Assembly (NCBI GenBank): GCA_040506195.1
Contig: JBEVXH010000012.1
Span: forward strand, 51,441 to 115,440
Length of the DNA: 64,000 nucleotides
Reading direction: 5' to 3'
DNA from: Thiodiazotropha sp040506195
GTDB lineage: Bacteria; Pseudomonadota; Gammaproteobacteria; Chromatiales; Chromatiaceae
The notes under the pieces are model-generated. The model ran no database searches. It was not told the origin of the DNA and saw only the letters and a list, made by a program, of their open reading frames with translations. A program made the position numbers and the translations under genes. Positions within the stretch are counted from its first letter, which is position 1, and each line of letters begins with the position of its first letter. This document shows, in pieces, positions 24,800 through 33,382 of the stretch.

Positions 24800-25396
24800 A
24801 TGGATTTCAATCAAACCGCCATCATTCTCATTGGACTTCAGAATGATTATTTTCTCAAAGACGGGGCATTGCATGGAGCACTAGAGAGTTCAGAGGCGGC
24901 AGGTCTCGCTCTGAAAAACACGGTCAATCTCATAAAGCGCCTGAAAGACACACCGGCCCTGCTGATTAACACCCCGATTGTATTTACCAGCGATTATTCC
25001 GAAATCACCCAGCCGGTCGGTATCCTGAAAACCATCAGGGATGTAGGGGCGTTCAAGCAAGGTACGACAGGTTGCGAGACCGTGGCTGAAATCAGGGCCT
25101 TCAGCGACAGGATCATCACAGTTCCGGGCAAACGCGGACTGAACGCCTTTTCCAATACATCACTGGAACAATTACTGCAATCACACGACATCACCGATGT
25201 AGTGTTCGCCGGTGCGGTCACATCAATCTGTATAGACACCACCGCCCGCACCGCACTCGACAAGGGTTATTCAGTCACCATTCTGAAAGACTGCACCACC
25301 GGACGTAGCAGTTTCGAGCAGGAATTTTATTGTGAGGAGATATTTCCGCTCTATGCCGAAGCCATCACCTCGTCACAGTTGACCGAACAACTATAA
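24800..25396 (+). CDS. Isochorismatase-fold cysteine hydrolase
   Basis: A 198-residue protein of the isochorismatase/nicotinamidase superfamily: nucleophile Cys144 in GAVTSICIDTTAR and Lys111 in PGKRG. The catalytic Asp usually found in the first strand (as in IDMQNDF) is replaced by Gly12 in ILIGLQNDYF, so classic amidase chemistry may be lost or altered. The stop lies 14 bases before the PAS-GGDEF-EAL gene, so they are probably co-transcribed. Substrate unknown. Confidence 0.82.
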   Translation: MDFNQTAIILIGLQNDYFLKDGALHGALESSEAAGLALKNTVNLIKRLKDTPALLINTPIVFTSDYSEITQPVGILKTIRDVGAFKQGTTGCETVAEIRAFSDRIITVPGKRGLNAFSNTSLEQLLQSHDITDVVFAGAVTSICIDTTARTALDKGYSVTILKDCTTGRSSFEQEFYCEEIFPLYAEAITSSQLTEQL

Positions 25397-25409
25397 GCCA
25401 CTATCCACG

Positions 25410-27947
25410 GTGAAAAAGCAGATCACAAGCGATGAGTTACAGGCCCAACTGAACCTGAAACTGCTTGAACGACTGCGCACTTCTGAACGCCGCTACAGGG
25501 AACTGGTCAGCAATCTCAAACAAATCGTCTTTCAATTGGACCGGGACGGTCGGTTGACTTTCCTGAATCAGGCCTGGGAAAACATCACCGGCACCTCTAT
25601 CGACACGGCTGTTCATCTGCCATTGTCACATTTCCTGCCGGAAGCTGATCGCGTCGAATTCGATGCCATTGTGCATCAACTGCTTAAAGGCAGTGGGCAG
25701 ATTTTTTCATTTGAATCTGAGTTGATAGGAGAAAACGATATACGCACCCCGGTCGAAATGACCCTAACGCCGCAACTTGAAATTAGTGATGTCACGGGCA
25801 TTGTCGGAACCATCATCGATGTCACCGAACATAAAGACATGTTGCACGAACTGAGTCTGAATAGAGAACGCCTGTTCTGTGCGCTGCAGGGGGCCAACGA
25901 CGGTTACTGGGACTGGAATCTTGAAACCGACGAGGTTTATTATTCCCCCCGCTGGAAAAGCATGTTGGGCTATCGGGACGACGAACTGCAGGAAAACGAC
26001 CTGACTGTCTGGGAGCAACTGGTGCATCCCGATGACAGAGACAACACATTGAAACAGGTCCGGCGATATCTCGACGGCCACATTGACAAGTTTGAAGTGG
26101 AATTCCGCATGCAGCATAAGGCGGGGCACTGGGTGAATATTTTGTCCAGAGCATCGCTCGCCTGTGATGATAACAGCTACCTCCTGTCGCCCAAACGGTT
26201 AGTGGGCACCCATGTCGATGTAACCGAACGCAAACAGATCGAACAAAAACTGCTTAAACAGAACCTTGCGCTGGAAGCCGCCGCCAACGCCATCTTCATC
26301 ACCGACCCGGATGGCGAGATTGAATGGGCCAACCAGGCGTTTCTCAAGATGTCCGGCTACAACATGGAAGAAGTACTGGGGCATAACCCCAAGCAACTGG
26401 TTTTTTCCGGCAAGCAGGATAATGATTTTTACGAGGATATGTGGCAGTCCATCAGTTCAGGACAGGTCTGGCAGGGAGACCTGATCAACCGCAAGAAAGA
26501 CGGCAGCCTGTTCGATGTGTACATGACCATCACTCCGGTGCTGGATGCACAGGGACAGATCACTAACTACATCGCGGTAAAGGACGACATCACGCATCGC
26601 AAACAGATCGAAAAGGAAGTGGAAGAACTGGCCTTTTATGACCCACTGACTCGTCTACCCAATCGCCGCCTGTTCATGAGTCACCTGAAACAGGCAATAC
26701 TCCATAGCCGTCGTCAACTGACCTATTCCGCCCTCCTGTTTATCGATCTGGATCATTTCAAAAATCTCAACGACAGTTACGGGCATGATATCGGTGACCT
26801 GCTGATTATCGATGTCGCATCGCGTATCACTTCCTGCCTTCGGGAAGTCGATCTGGTGGCGCGTCTCGGTGGCGATGAATTCGTTGTCATACTGGAAAAC
26901 ATGGGGAAAGATTCGGCTGAAATCAACAGCAGTGTCTTGACCATTTGCGAAAAAATACTGGTTTCAGTGTCCGCCGAGTCGAACCTTAAAAACATCAGCT
27001 ACTCAAGCACCTGCAGCATCGGCGTTTGTTTGTTCAGGGATGAATACCCGCGTGCGGAAGACATTCTCAAGCGTGCTGACACCGCCATGTACGAAGCCAA
27101 GAAATCAGGCCGCAACAGCGTTCATTTTTTTAATCCGGAGATGCAGCAGGAACTCAAAAGTAGACTCCAACTTGAGCGTGAACTGGCCTATGCCCTGGCA
27201 CAGAACCAGTTCCGCCTTTTTTACCAATTGATTGTGGATCACGAACGCAATGTGGTCGGCGCTGAAGCATTGCTCAGATGGCACCATCCGGACAAAGGCA
27301 TCATCGGCCCCGATCAGCTTTTCCCCCTGATCGAGCTCAACGGTATGATCATCCCGATTGGTGAATGGGTGATCAATGAGGGCATCCACCAATTGCAACG
27401 CTGGCAGCAGGAGAGCTCAACCCATTCGCTAACCCTGTCTGTCAATATCAGTGCACTACAGTTCAAAAAAACCGATTTCATCGATAACCTGGCATCAAGC
27501 ATCGACAGGTACGGCATTGATTGCAAACAACTGTACCTGGAATTGACCGAGAGCACCCTGATCATCAATTTTTCCAGCACCAATGAAAAGATAGATAAAC
27601 TCAATCGCATGGGCATCAAGACCTCGCTTGACGATTTTGGCACCGGTTATTCCTCGCTGAGTTATCTGAAACGCTTCAATGTCTCACAATTGAAAATCGA
27701 CAGGTCGTTCGTGCAGGACATCCTGGTGGACGATGGTGATCTCACCATGGTGAGGACCATCATCGAGATGGGCAGGAATCTCGGTCTTGAGGTCGTTGCA
27801 GAAGGTGTCAGCAACGAACAGCAATTCGAGCTACTGAAAAGCTGCGGATGCAAACGCTTTCAGGGCTACTGGATTAACCGGCCGTTGCCGATAGAGGAGA
27901 TCGATTCCCTGCTGAGCCCCCTTTCACGCAGATCGAATGCTTTTTGA
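25410..27947 (+). CDS. PAS-PAS-PAS-GGDEF-EAL cyclic-di-GMP signalling protein
   Basis: An 845-residue cytoplasmic protein starting at GTG. Three PAS domains (~23-140, 150-280, 285-400) are followed by a GGDEF domain with intact RLGGDEF and an RxxD inhibitory site (REVD) five residues before it, then an EAL domain with EALLRW and DDFGTGYSS. Both the cyclase and phosphodiesterase motifs look intact, so it could make and break c-di-GMP under PAS control. No membrane segments are visible. It follows the isochorismatase-like gene closely. Confidence 0.9.
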   Translation: MKKQITSDELQAQLNLKLLERLRTSERRYRELVSNLKQIVFQLDRDGRLTFLNQAWENITGTSIDTAVHLPLSHFLPEADRVEFDAIVHQLLKGSGQIFSFESELIGENDIRTPVEMTLTPQLEISDVTGIVGTIIDVTEHKDMLHELSLNRERLFCALQGANDGYWDWNLETDEVYYSPRWKSMLGYRDDELQENDLTVWEQLVHPDDRDNTLKQVRRYLDGHIDKFEVEFRMQHKAGHWVNILSRASLACDDNSYLLSPKRLVGTHVDVTERKQIEQKLLKQNLALEAAANAIFITDPDGEIEWANQAFLKMSGYNMEEVLGHNPKQLVFSGKQDNDFYEDMWQSISSGQVWQGDLINRKKDGSLFDVYMTITPVLDAQGQITNYIAVKDDITHRKQIEKEVEELAFYDPLTRLPNRRLFMSHLKQAILHSRRQLTYSALLFIDLDHFKNLNDSYGHDIGDLLIIDVASRITSCLREVDLVARLGGDEFVVILENMGKDSAEINSSVLTICEKILVSVSAESNLKNISYSSTCSIGVCLFRDEYPRAEDILKRADTAMYEAKKSGRNSVHFFNPEMQQELKSRLQLERELAYALAQNQFRLFYQLIVDHERNVVGAEALLRWHHPDKGIIGPDQLFPLIELNGMIIPIGEWVINEGIHQLQRWQQESSTHSLTLSVNISALQFKKTDFIDNLASSIDRYGIDCKQLYLELTESTLIINFSSTNEKIDKLNRMGIKTSLDDFGTGYSSLSYLKRFNVSQLKIDRSFVQDILVDDGDLTMVRTIIEMGRNLGLEVVAEGVSNEQQFELLKSCGCKRFQGYWINRPLPIEEIDSLLSPLSRRSNAF

Positions 27948-28015
27948 AAGAGATATCAGATATGTCGCCCTGGTATCAGTTCAGGGGACCAGGCGTTCCG
28001 CTGGAGATGCGCTAA

Positions 28016-28171
28016 GCCCTGCTGGGGCATGCCAACAGGGATATCACGACCCATTACACGGCAGCGCAACTGCAAAAGCTGCTGCAAACCGCTGAAATGA
28101 TCATTGATCGTTGCATCGCCCAGGCCCCCACCCTGACAGTGGTCGGTCGAAGTAAAGGATTTGTTGGATAA
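28016..28171 (+). pseudogene. C-terminal remnant of a tyrosine recombinase (integrase)
   Basis: After an in-frame stop the sequence reads ALLGHANRDITTHYTAAQL and on to a stop at 28171. This is the end of a phage/island integrase with the catalytic LGH...HY residues. The rest of the gene is gone. It lies 60 bases from a tRNA-Arg fragment, supporting an old integration event. The remaining 27948-28015 and 28172-28230 hold nothing else. Confidence 0.7.
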
Positions 28172-28230
28172 AAATCGGAAAATGAAAAAGTGCTAGCCAT
28201 TTAATAAGCGCTAACCCTTAGATCTATATG

Positions 28231-28275
28231 GCGCGCCCGGAAGTGTTCGAACCTCCGAGCGCCTAGTTCGTAGCC
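28231..28275 (-). pseudogene. tRNA-Arg 3'-half fragment, likely attachment site
   Basis: About 45 bases match the 3' half of the intact tRNA-Arg gene at 33189-33265, from the acceptor end through the T arm to the anticodon (CTAGTTCGTAGCCA), with a few mismatches. The 5' half is absent. With the integrase remnant beside it and the intact tRNA 5 kb away, it marks the left edge of an island. Confidence 0.65.
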
Positions 28276-28549
28276 AATAACTCCGCTATATGTCATTGTT
28301 TTTATTGACCTACTGGCTGACGCCCCATCCATTTTTATTGGGCATCCCCTATTTTCTATGAGCCGGAAATCTAGCGCCCCTTAATGCCCTGCGCAAAGCT
28401 TTAAAGGACAAATGCAGGCTTTAAGGACATTTTATGGGACATAAAACCAATTTAAAGGCCACAAGAACGGCGGTAACTATATTGGTTAGCGCTTTATTCC
28501 TGCAAAAGTGGAAGACCGCACATTCTCGTATAGCGCAATAATGATCCAT

Positions 28550-28582
28550 ATATAGATCGTAAAGCGACTTTGCGGTCTATAT
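28550..28582. promoter_or_regulatory. Operator-like inverted repeat upstream of the XRE antitoxin gene
   Basis: Arms 28550-28564 and 28568-28582 (ATATAGATCGTAAAG / CTTTGCGGTCTATAT) pair at 13 of 15 positions. A CATATATAGATC half recurs at about 28632, nearer the gene. This is the usual arrangement for autorepression by an XRE-HipA complex. The rest of 28276-28699 is AT-rich, without a gene. Confidence 0.55.
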
Positions 28583-28699
28583 GTAAACCATTTTTTGCTT
28601 GTTGAATCAGCAAAAGACTGATACTCTGATTCATATATAGATCATATACAGGCCATATGATTCATAGAAAGACCAAAAGAGAGAAACCAAAGGTAAGCC

Positions 28700-29038
28700 A
28701 TGTCTAAAGTATCGGCACGCACATATTCCCGTTACAGCCTTGAGGCCATCAGCCTGCTTGGCAACCTGATCCGTGCGGCGAGAAAAGAGCGCAAAATGAC
28801 CGCGCAAGAAGTTGCCGACCGAGCGGGAATCTCGCGCGGGCTGTTGCAGCGCATAGAAAAAGGTGATCCCAAATGCGAACTGGGAGCAACCTTCGAGGTT
28901 GCCACTATCGTTGGGGTCAAGCTCTTTGACGCAGAAGCGACAACCCTCACTAAACATATCCGCCAAACAGAAGACAAACTTGCACTGCTTCCCAAGTCCG
29001 TGCGCAAAAAAGTAAAGGCTGCTGATGATGACTTCTAG
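28700..29038 (+). CDS. XRE-family antitoxin (HipB-like), module 1
   Basis: A 112-residue protein with a helix-turn-helix domain (TAQEVADRAGISRGLLQRIEKG, about residues 35-57) and a C-terminal tail (SVRKKVKAADDDF). The toxin gene begins within its last codons (14-base overlap), so the pair is coupled. By analogy with HipB it should bind HipA and repress the operon at the upstream dyad. The product is longer than classic HipB because of a 20-residue N-terminal extension. Confidence 0.85.
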   Translation: MSKVSARTYSRYSLEAISLLGNLIRAARKERKMTAQEVADRAGISRGLLQRIEKGDPKCELGATFEVATIVGVKLFDAEATTLTKHIRQTEDKLALLPKSVRKKVKAADDDF

Positions 29039-30293
29039 TACAGCCGATAAAGAAGCTTTTGTCTGGATATGGCTGCCCGGAGCCACTGAACCTGTTGTTG
29101 CCGGAAAGCTGGAAGCCGACGATCAAGGCAACGTGCAATTCAACTACGGTAAAAGCTATCTGGAGCGTACCAATGACAGCCATCCGGCTATTTCCATTTA
29201 CGAGCCGGAATTGCCGCTTAAAAAAGGTGTACTACCCCTGCTTGAGGGGCTAACCATGCCCGGCTGCATCCGAGATTCCGCACCGGATGCTTGGGGTCGG
29301 CGCGTTATCATCAATAAAAAGCTCGGGCGCAAAGGCAAAGATACGGATACCGATACACTCGGCGAGCTGACTTATTTGCTGGAGTCCGGCTCTGATCGGA
29401 TAGGCGCACTGGATTTTCAGCGCTCACCCAATGAATACGTTCCGCGTTCGGCAACCAACGTCCCACTGGAAGAATTGCTGCAATCTGCCGAACGGGTCGA
29501 GCAAGGCGTGCCGCTTACCCCTGAGCTGGACCAAGCCCTCTTTCATGGCAGTTCAATCGGCGGCGCACGCCCCAAAGCCCTGATCGGAGATCAGGGTGTA
29601 AAATGCGTGGCAAAGTTTTCTTCGAGTACCGACCTTTACAGCGTAGTAAAAGCTGAATATATCGCCATGCGACTGGCCGCACTTGCCGGAATAAATGTCG
29701 CCCCTGTAAATCTGGTTCAAGCAGCACAAAAAGATATCCTGCTGATCGAGCGATTTGACCGCGAAAAAACCGCTAAGGGCTGGACGCGCAAGGCCATGGT
29801 CTCAGCGCTAACGCTCTTTGGGCTAGATGACATGATGGCACGCTATGCAAGCTATGAAACCTTCGCCGAAATTATCCGCCATCGTTTCGATGATCCAAAA
29901 GAAACGCTCGAAGAGCTGTTTTCTCGTATCGTCTTTAATATCCTGTGCGGAAATACCGATGACCATGCAAGAAACCATGCGGCATTTTGGAATGGTAAAA
30001 CGCTGAGCTTGACGCCAGCTTACGACATTTGCCCTCAAGCCCGTGTAGGCAATGAAGCTACGCAGGCTATGTTGATTTCCGGTGAAAACAGGCTGAGCAA
30101 CCTCAAATCCTGCCTTGACGCCGCAACCCACTTCCTGCTTTCAGAAGTGGAAGCTAAAGCGATATTCAAAAAGCAACACGAAGCAATTAAAGCCAATTGG
30201 GAGAAGGTTTGCGATGAAGCAAGCTTAAGCGCCGTTGATAAAAAGCTGTTTTGGAAGCGACAGTTCCTCAATCCTTTCGCATTTGAGGATTGA
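29025..30293 (+). CDS. HipA-family kinase toxin, module 1
   Basis: A 422-residue HipA-like serine/threonine kinase. Visible motifs are GGARPKALI (Lys-containing nucleotide loop), LLIERFDRE, NTDDHARNHAAFW (catalytic Asp/Asn) and LTPAYDICPQ (metal-binding Asp). HipA toxins phosphorylate aminoacyl-tRNA synthetases such as GltX, causing growth arrest. The ATG at 29025 overlaps the antitoxin gene. The gene appears intact and ends 27 bases before an IS21-like deletion element. Confidence 0.87.
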   Translation: MMTSSTADKEAFVWIWLPGATEPVVAGKLEADDQGNVQFNYGKSYLERTNDSHPAISIYEPELPLKKGVLPLLEGLTMPGCIRDSAPDAWGRRVIINKKLGRKGKDTDTDTLGELTYLLESGSDRIGALDFQRSPNEYVPRSATNVPLEELLQSAERVEQGVPLTPELDQALFHGSSIGGARPKALIGDQGVKCVAKFSSSTDLYSVVKAEYIAMRLAALAGINVAPVNLVQAAQKDILLIERFDREKTAKGWTRKAMVSALTLFGLDDMMARYASYETFAEIIRHRFDDPKETLEELFSRIVFNILCGNTDDHARNHAAFWNGKTLSLTPAYDICPQARVGNEATQAMLISGENRLSNLKSCLDAATHFLLSEVEAKAIFKKQHEAIKANWEKVCDEASLSAVDKKLFWKRQFLNPFAFED

Positions 30294-30320
30294 TAAGTGC
30301 CATCTAGCAAACAATAAAAC

Positions 30321-30471
30321 TGTCGAATTGCACCCAAAACTGACCCAGGATTCGCATTGAATATTGACCCATAATTTCCCGGTGAAACCCAGTAACATTC
30401 AGGAAACTGGTGGGGCGGTTATTCGATGCAAATACTTTGAAAAATGGGTCAATTTAGCATGCAAATTGACA
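30321..30471. mobile_element. IS21-like 151 bp deletion element (copy 1)
   Basis: It starts TGTCGAATTGCACCC and ends GCATGCAAATTGACA, i.e. TGT...ACA ends with internal repeats of TGACCCA typical of IS21-family termini, but there is no istA/istB. A near-identical direct copy lies at 32617-32767. Together they flank the DUF4062 fragment and the second hip module. No target duplication is evident around either copy. Confidence 0.7.
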
Positions 30472-30892
30472 CCCTGACCACCTGGTCTTTAAGTTCTTGC
30501 GTTGTCGCGAATGAGGCCCGAAAAACCCCACCTCGATAGGCCTCCACTTCCTCTTTGAAGGCGTCTTGTTTGGGCTCCATTTCACACTGTTGTACAAAAG
30601 CAAGAATCGGTCGATTAGCTGCCTGTGCAGCACGGAATTCGGCATGAGTCACCGATATACCCTCATCTGTCTCAGATCCATACTTGGAGCCGAGAAGCAG
30701 AACATAAATATCGCTTTGCTCGACTTCGTTGATGCATGCGACCCCAGATGAATAAGGTCTTGCACCTAGGTATTCGCTCATGATGGGCTTGTGATCCATC
30801 AACTCAACCGCTTCCTTCGCAGCCTGCCTGTGCTGCTCGAAACCGCCTATTACGGAACTAATAAATACGGCACCTATTCTTATTTCACTCGC
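30449..30892 (-). pseudogene. Broken DUF4062-domain gene
   Basis: The open part from 30802 encodes NEVEQSDIYVLLLGSKYGS and a GISVTHAEFRAA segment, as in DUF4062 proteins associated with conflict systems. The same frame extends upstream without a stop (IGAVFISSVIGGFEQHR, the true domain start) but has no start codon. An ATG in another frame begins MSKFEHISE and stops, so a frameshift near 30890 is likely. The 3' end runs into the IS21-like element, which supplies the last residues (VSICMLN). Confidence 0.6.
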
Positions 30893-30931
30893 TAATGTGT
30901 TCGAATTTTGACATTGTTTTTCACCCTTCTA

Positions 30932-32236
30932 TCATGCCCTTTGCATCAGCTTGGCTCGCTTGCTTACGCCATCCAGTATCGGGCTGCACGTTGACTCCGA
31001 CATACCGTTAGCGGCAGCCATAGCGGCCACCTCAGCTATCGCATCATCTAGCCGCCCAGCCAGGTCCGAAAAAATACTATCCATATCCTGCTCGCACAGC
31101 CCGGCTTTTTGGCCCGTCTGGAAAAAATGCCGGAGCTGGATCTGGCTGAGGCGATAATAACCTTTTTGCCCTATAGCCATCGCCAGCTTAATCTTCTGAA
31201 CCGGGTATTCCGGGTAGGGCGCAGCAGACATCACGTCATAGAGTGGTGTTAGTTTGTAACCACCGGGCGTGAGAAATATGGAGAAATTCTTGGCATGGCC
31301 GTCAATGGCCGCCAGCAGCCAGAAGACGATCTGCGCCTTCATGAAGGCCAGGCGGTCTTCATACGGGGCAATCGCACCATTCAGAAACCCCAGCACATCG
31401 ATGATGCCGGGGCCGCCATCGCTTTGGTATTTCCGCATGGGTGGAAAACCCAATGCCTGACAGATATCCTCCTGTGGCAGCCGGTATAGCACGCCGTCCT
31501 GCCATACCCGATCAAAACGCTCCACGACGATCACGGGTTTGCCGTCAAACAACCGCACCTCGGCATTGGCCGTCTCAAGGCCGAGGGCGCGGCACAGCAC
31601 CAGACAGAGCCATTCATTCCAGGGCGTGTCGGAAAAGTCGGCACCATTTGGACCTTCCTTCATGGCAGGCTTGAAGATATGGGAGGTCGGTGTCGGCCCG
31701 ATTGGTAGCTGCCATTGATTGTCGACCCGAAGAAAAGCGGTCTTCTCCTGCACCCCGGCAATCGAGATACGAAAGTCATCCTCATCGACAAGTATACCGA
31801 GGGGGTTGGTGGCCAGGGAAGCAAGCCGAGCAGCAATCTCATCGTCACTGACCGGCCTGTATGCCATTTTTGCCGGATCGCCAGGATCAAGCCCCTCGGG
31901 AACAAAACGTAGCGCGCCGACGCAATCCCGCCCGATGACGGCCAGGAGATCAAAGATACCGGCGCTGTCAGCATGCTCGCACGCCGCAATTTTTTCCCTT
32001 ACGGCGCGGTCATCAGGCAATAGCCCATCGAAGTAGCTGGTCGCACCCTCCCCTGACCAGATACGATCGGACAGTGGCATGGATAACGAAATGGGAAATG
32101 CCCGTTTCGAAGACAACCACGTCGGATCGTAGCGAAACGAAGTCGCACCGCTCGGTGCGCGGGAATACTGGCCGACTTTGCTTGAGCCGACATATACATC
32201 CAGCACACGTCTTTGGCGTTTACGTCCCACTCTCAA
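30932..32236 (-). CDS. hipA: HipA-family kinase toxin, module 2
   Basis: A 434-residue classical HipA. It has an N-terminal subdomain (RVLDVYVGSSKVG), SIAGVQEKTAF (nucleotide loop), HIFKPAMKEG (catalytic Lys), VVERFDR, DGHAKNFSIF (catalytic Asp/Asn) and LTPLYDVMSA. The start overlaps the hipB stop by 4 bases. It should phosphorylate a tRNA synthetase and be neutralised by the upstream hipB product. It is full length, on the strand opposite module 1, and inside the pair of IS21-like elements. Confidence 0.9.
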   Translation of the reverse strand: MRVGRKRQRRVLDVYVGSSKVGQYSRAPSGATSFRYDPTWLSSKRAFPISLSMPLSDRIWSGEGATSYFDGLLPDDRAVREKIAACEHADSAGIFDLLAVIGRDCVGALRFVPEGLDPGDPAKMAYRPVSDDEIAARLASLATNPLGILVDEDDFRISIAGVQEKTAFLRVDNQWQLPIGPTPTSHIFKPAMKEGPNGADFSDTPWNEWLCLVLCRALGLETANAEVRLFDGKPVIVVERFDRVWQDGVLYRLPQEDICQALGFPPMRKYQSDGGPGIIDVLGFLNGAIAPYEDRLAFMKAQIVFWLLAAIDGHAKNFSIFLTPGGYKLTPLYDVMSAAPYPEYPVQKIKLAMAIGQKGYYRLSQIQLRHFFQTGQKAGLCEQDMDSIFSDLAGRLDDAIAEVAAMAAANGMSESTCSPILDGVSKRAKLMQRA

Positions 32237-32478
32237 TACTCCGTGGGATCGAAGCCAGTTTTCCGGCGTGAGACGATGGACAGGTCCAGATCCAGTGCGG
32301 CCAGCACCCGGATTACAGTATCGAGCTTTGCCGTGGTCGCGCCGTTCTCAAGTTCAGAGACCAGGGCCTGTCGGATGGACGCTTTTTGTGCGACATCTAC
32401 CTGCCGCAACCCCTTGGTCTTGCGCGCAAGGCGTATTGCCGCGCCGAGATCTTTGTTGTTGCGTATGATCTTTCCCAT
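32233..32478 (-). CDS. hipB: HipB-like XRE antitoxin, module 2
   Basis: An 81-residue repressor with a helix-turn-helix (LRQVDVAQKASIRQALVSELE, shown here in part, residues ~25-45) and a basic C-terminal strand (SRRKTGFDPTEY). This is the size of E. coli HipB. It is the first gene of the operon and precedes hipA by a 4-base overlap. Three operator-like palindromes lie directly upstream. The ATG has an AGGGTGA ribosome site. Confidence 0.88.
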   Translation of the reverse strand: MGKIIRNNKDLGAAIRLARKTKGLRQVDVAQKASIRQALVSELENGATTAKLDTVIRVLAALDLDLSIVSRRKTGFDPTEY

Positions 32479-32492
32479 CGTTTCACCCTATT

Positions 32493-32564
32493 TATACGAC
32501 TTACCGTATAGCTCATATATATACGCTATACCGGATAATATCAATATATACGCTTAACCAGATA
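32493..32564 (-). promoter_or_regulatory. Three HipB operators spaced exactly 27 bp apart
   Basis: Palindromes TATACG-N6-CGTATA (32493-32510), TATACG-N6-CGGATA (32520-32537) and TATACG-N6-CAGATA (32547-32564) repeat at a 27 bp step. A decayed fourth TATACG occurs at 32573. E. coli HipB binds several similar dyads (TATCC-N8-GGATA), so this is very likely the autoregulatory region. Confidence 0.75.
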
Positions 32565-32616
32565 ACTGACGATATACGCCCTATCACATAAATTTGACCA
32601 TTGGCTGATTCTATGG

Positions 32617-32767
32617 TGTCGAATTGCACCCAAAACTGACCCAGGATTCGCATTGAATATTGACCCATAATTTCCCGGTGAAACCCAGTAACATTCAGGA
32701 AACTGGTGGGGCGGTTATTCGATGCAAATACTTTGAAAACTGGGTCAATTTAGCATGCAAATTGACA
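32617..32767. mobile_element. IS21-like 151 bp deletion element (copy 2)
   Basis: Almost identical to 30321-30471 and in the same orientation. It has TGT...ACA ends and no coding capacity. It lies between the hipB operators and the GC-rich tandem repeat, which it may have truncated. Confidence 0.7.
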
Positions 32768-33190
32768 CTTTGGCCCTCACCCCTGCGGGGCCGCCGCTGT
32801 GCGGCGTTCTGCGCGCCTGCGGCGCTTGTCGAACCGGTTCTTTGAAGTCGGAGGTTCGAATACCCTCGATTCTACTTTTGGCGTGATTAGCAATACAGGT
32901 GATACTTGAGAAAATGGCGCGCCCGGAAGGATGATTCGGGCCTATGGCCCTCACCCCTGCGGGGCCGCCGCTGTGCGGCGTTCTGCGCGCCTGCGGCGCT
33001 TGTCGAACCGGTTCTTTGAAGTCGGAGGTTCGAATNNNNNNNNNNNNNNNNNNNNNNNNNNNNNNNNNNNNNNNNNNNNNNNNNNNNNNNNNNNNNNNNN
33101 NNNNNNNNNNNNNNNNNNNNNNNNNNNNNNNNNNNACCCTCGATTCTACTTTTGGCGTGATTAGCAATACAGGTGATACTTGAGAAAATG
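32766..33190. repeat. 174 bp tandem repeat interrupted by an assembly gap
   Basis: The block starting TGGCCCTCACCCCTGCGGGG at 32771 recurs at 32945, a 174 bp step. Each unit carries a GC-rich hairpin, a T-arm-like GGAGGTTCGAAT and the tRNA-Arg 3' end GGCGCGCCCGGAAGG. A third unit ends at 33190 after 100 Ns (33036-33135), so the true copy number is unknown. The last unit runs into the intact tRNA-Arg gene. A lone copy occurs at 24588-24750. Confidence 0.75.
33036..33135. other. Run of 100 Ns (assembly gap)
   Basis: The gap falls inside the tandem repeat, a typical place for short-read assemblies to break. Its length is most likely a placeholder. Confidence 0.95.
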
Positions 33191-33265
33191 GCGCGCCCGG
33201 AAGGATTCGAACCTCCGACCCCCTAGTTCGTAGCCAGGTACTCTATCCAGCTGAGCTACGGGCGC
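33189..33265 (-). tRNA. tRNA-Arg (anticodon ACG)
   Basis: The minus strand folds as a full 77-base tRNA: acceptor GCGCCCG/CGGGCGC, D arm with AGCTCAG, anticodon stem around CTACGAA (anticodon ACG, where A34 becomes inosine), T arm GGTTCGAAT, discriminator G and encoded CCA. Its 3' half is duplicated at 28231-28275, and its 3' end is repeated in the adjacent tandem repeat, so it is a probable integration hot spot. Confidence 0.95.
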
Positions 33266-33382
33266 TTTTTGTGGAACGCGAATTCTGAAGATTTCTTGTT
33301 CTTTTGTCAATGGCATATGGAGAATGGGAATTCCTGCGGCGCTGCGCGCCTGGTCGAACGAGGGGTTCGAATCAAATCCTCG

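Noticed and set aside
28231..28275. Functional second tRNA-Arg
   Set aside because: The 5' half (acceptor and D arm) is absent, so it cannot fold as a tRNA.
32493..32564. Short CRISPR array
   Set aside because: The 27 bp step has 9 bp spacers, far too short; the units are palindromic operators next to hipB. No CRISPR array or cas gene is seen in the window.
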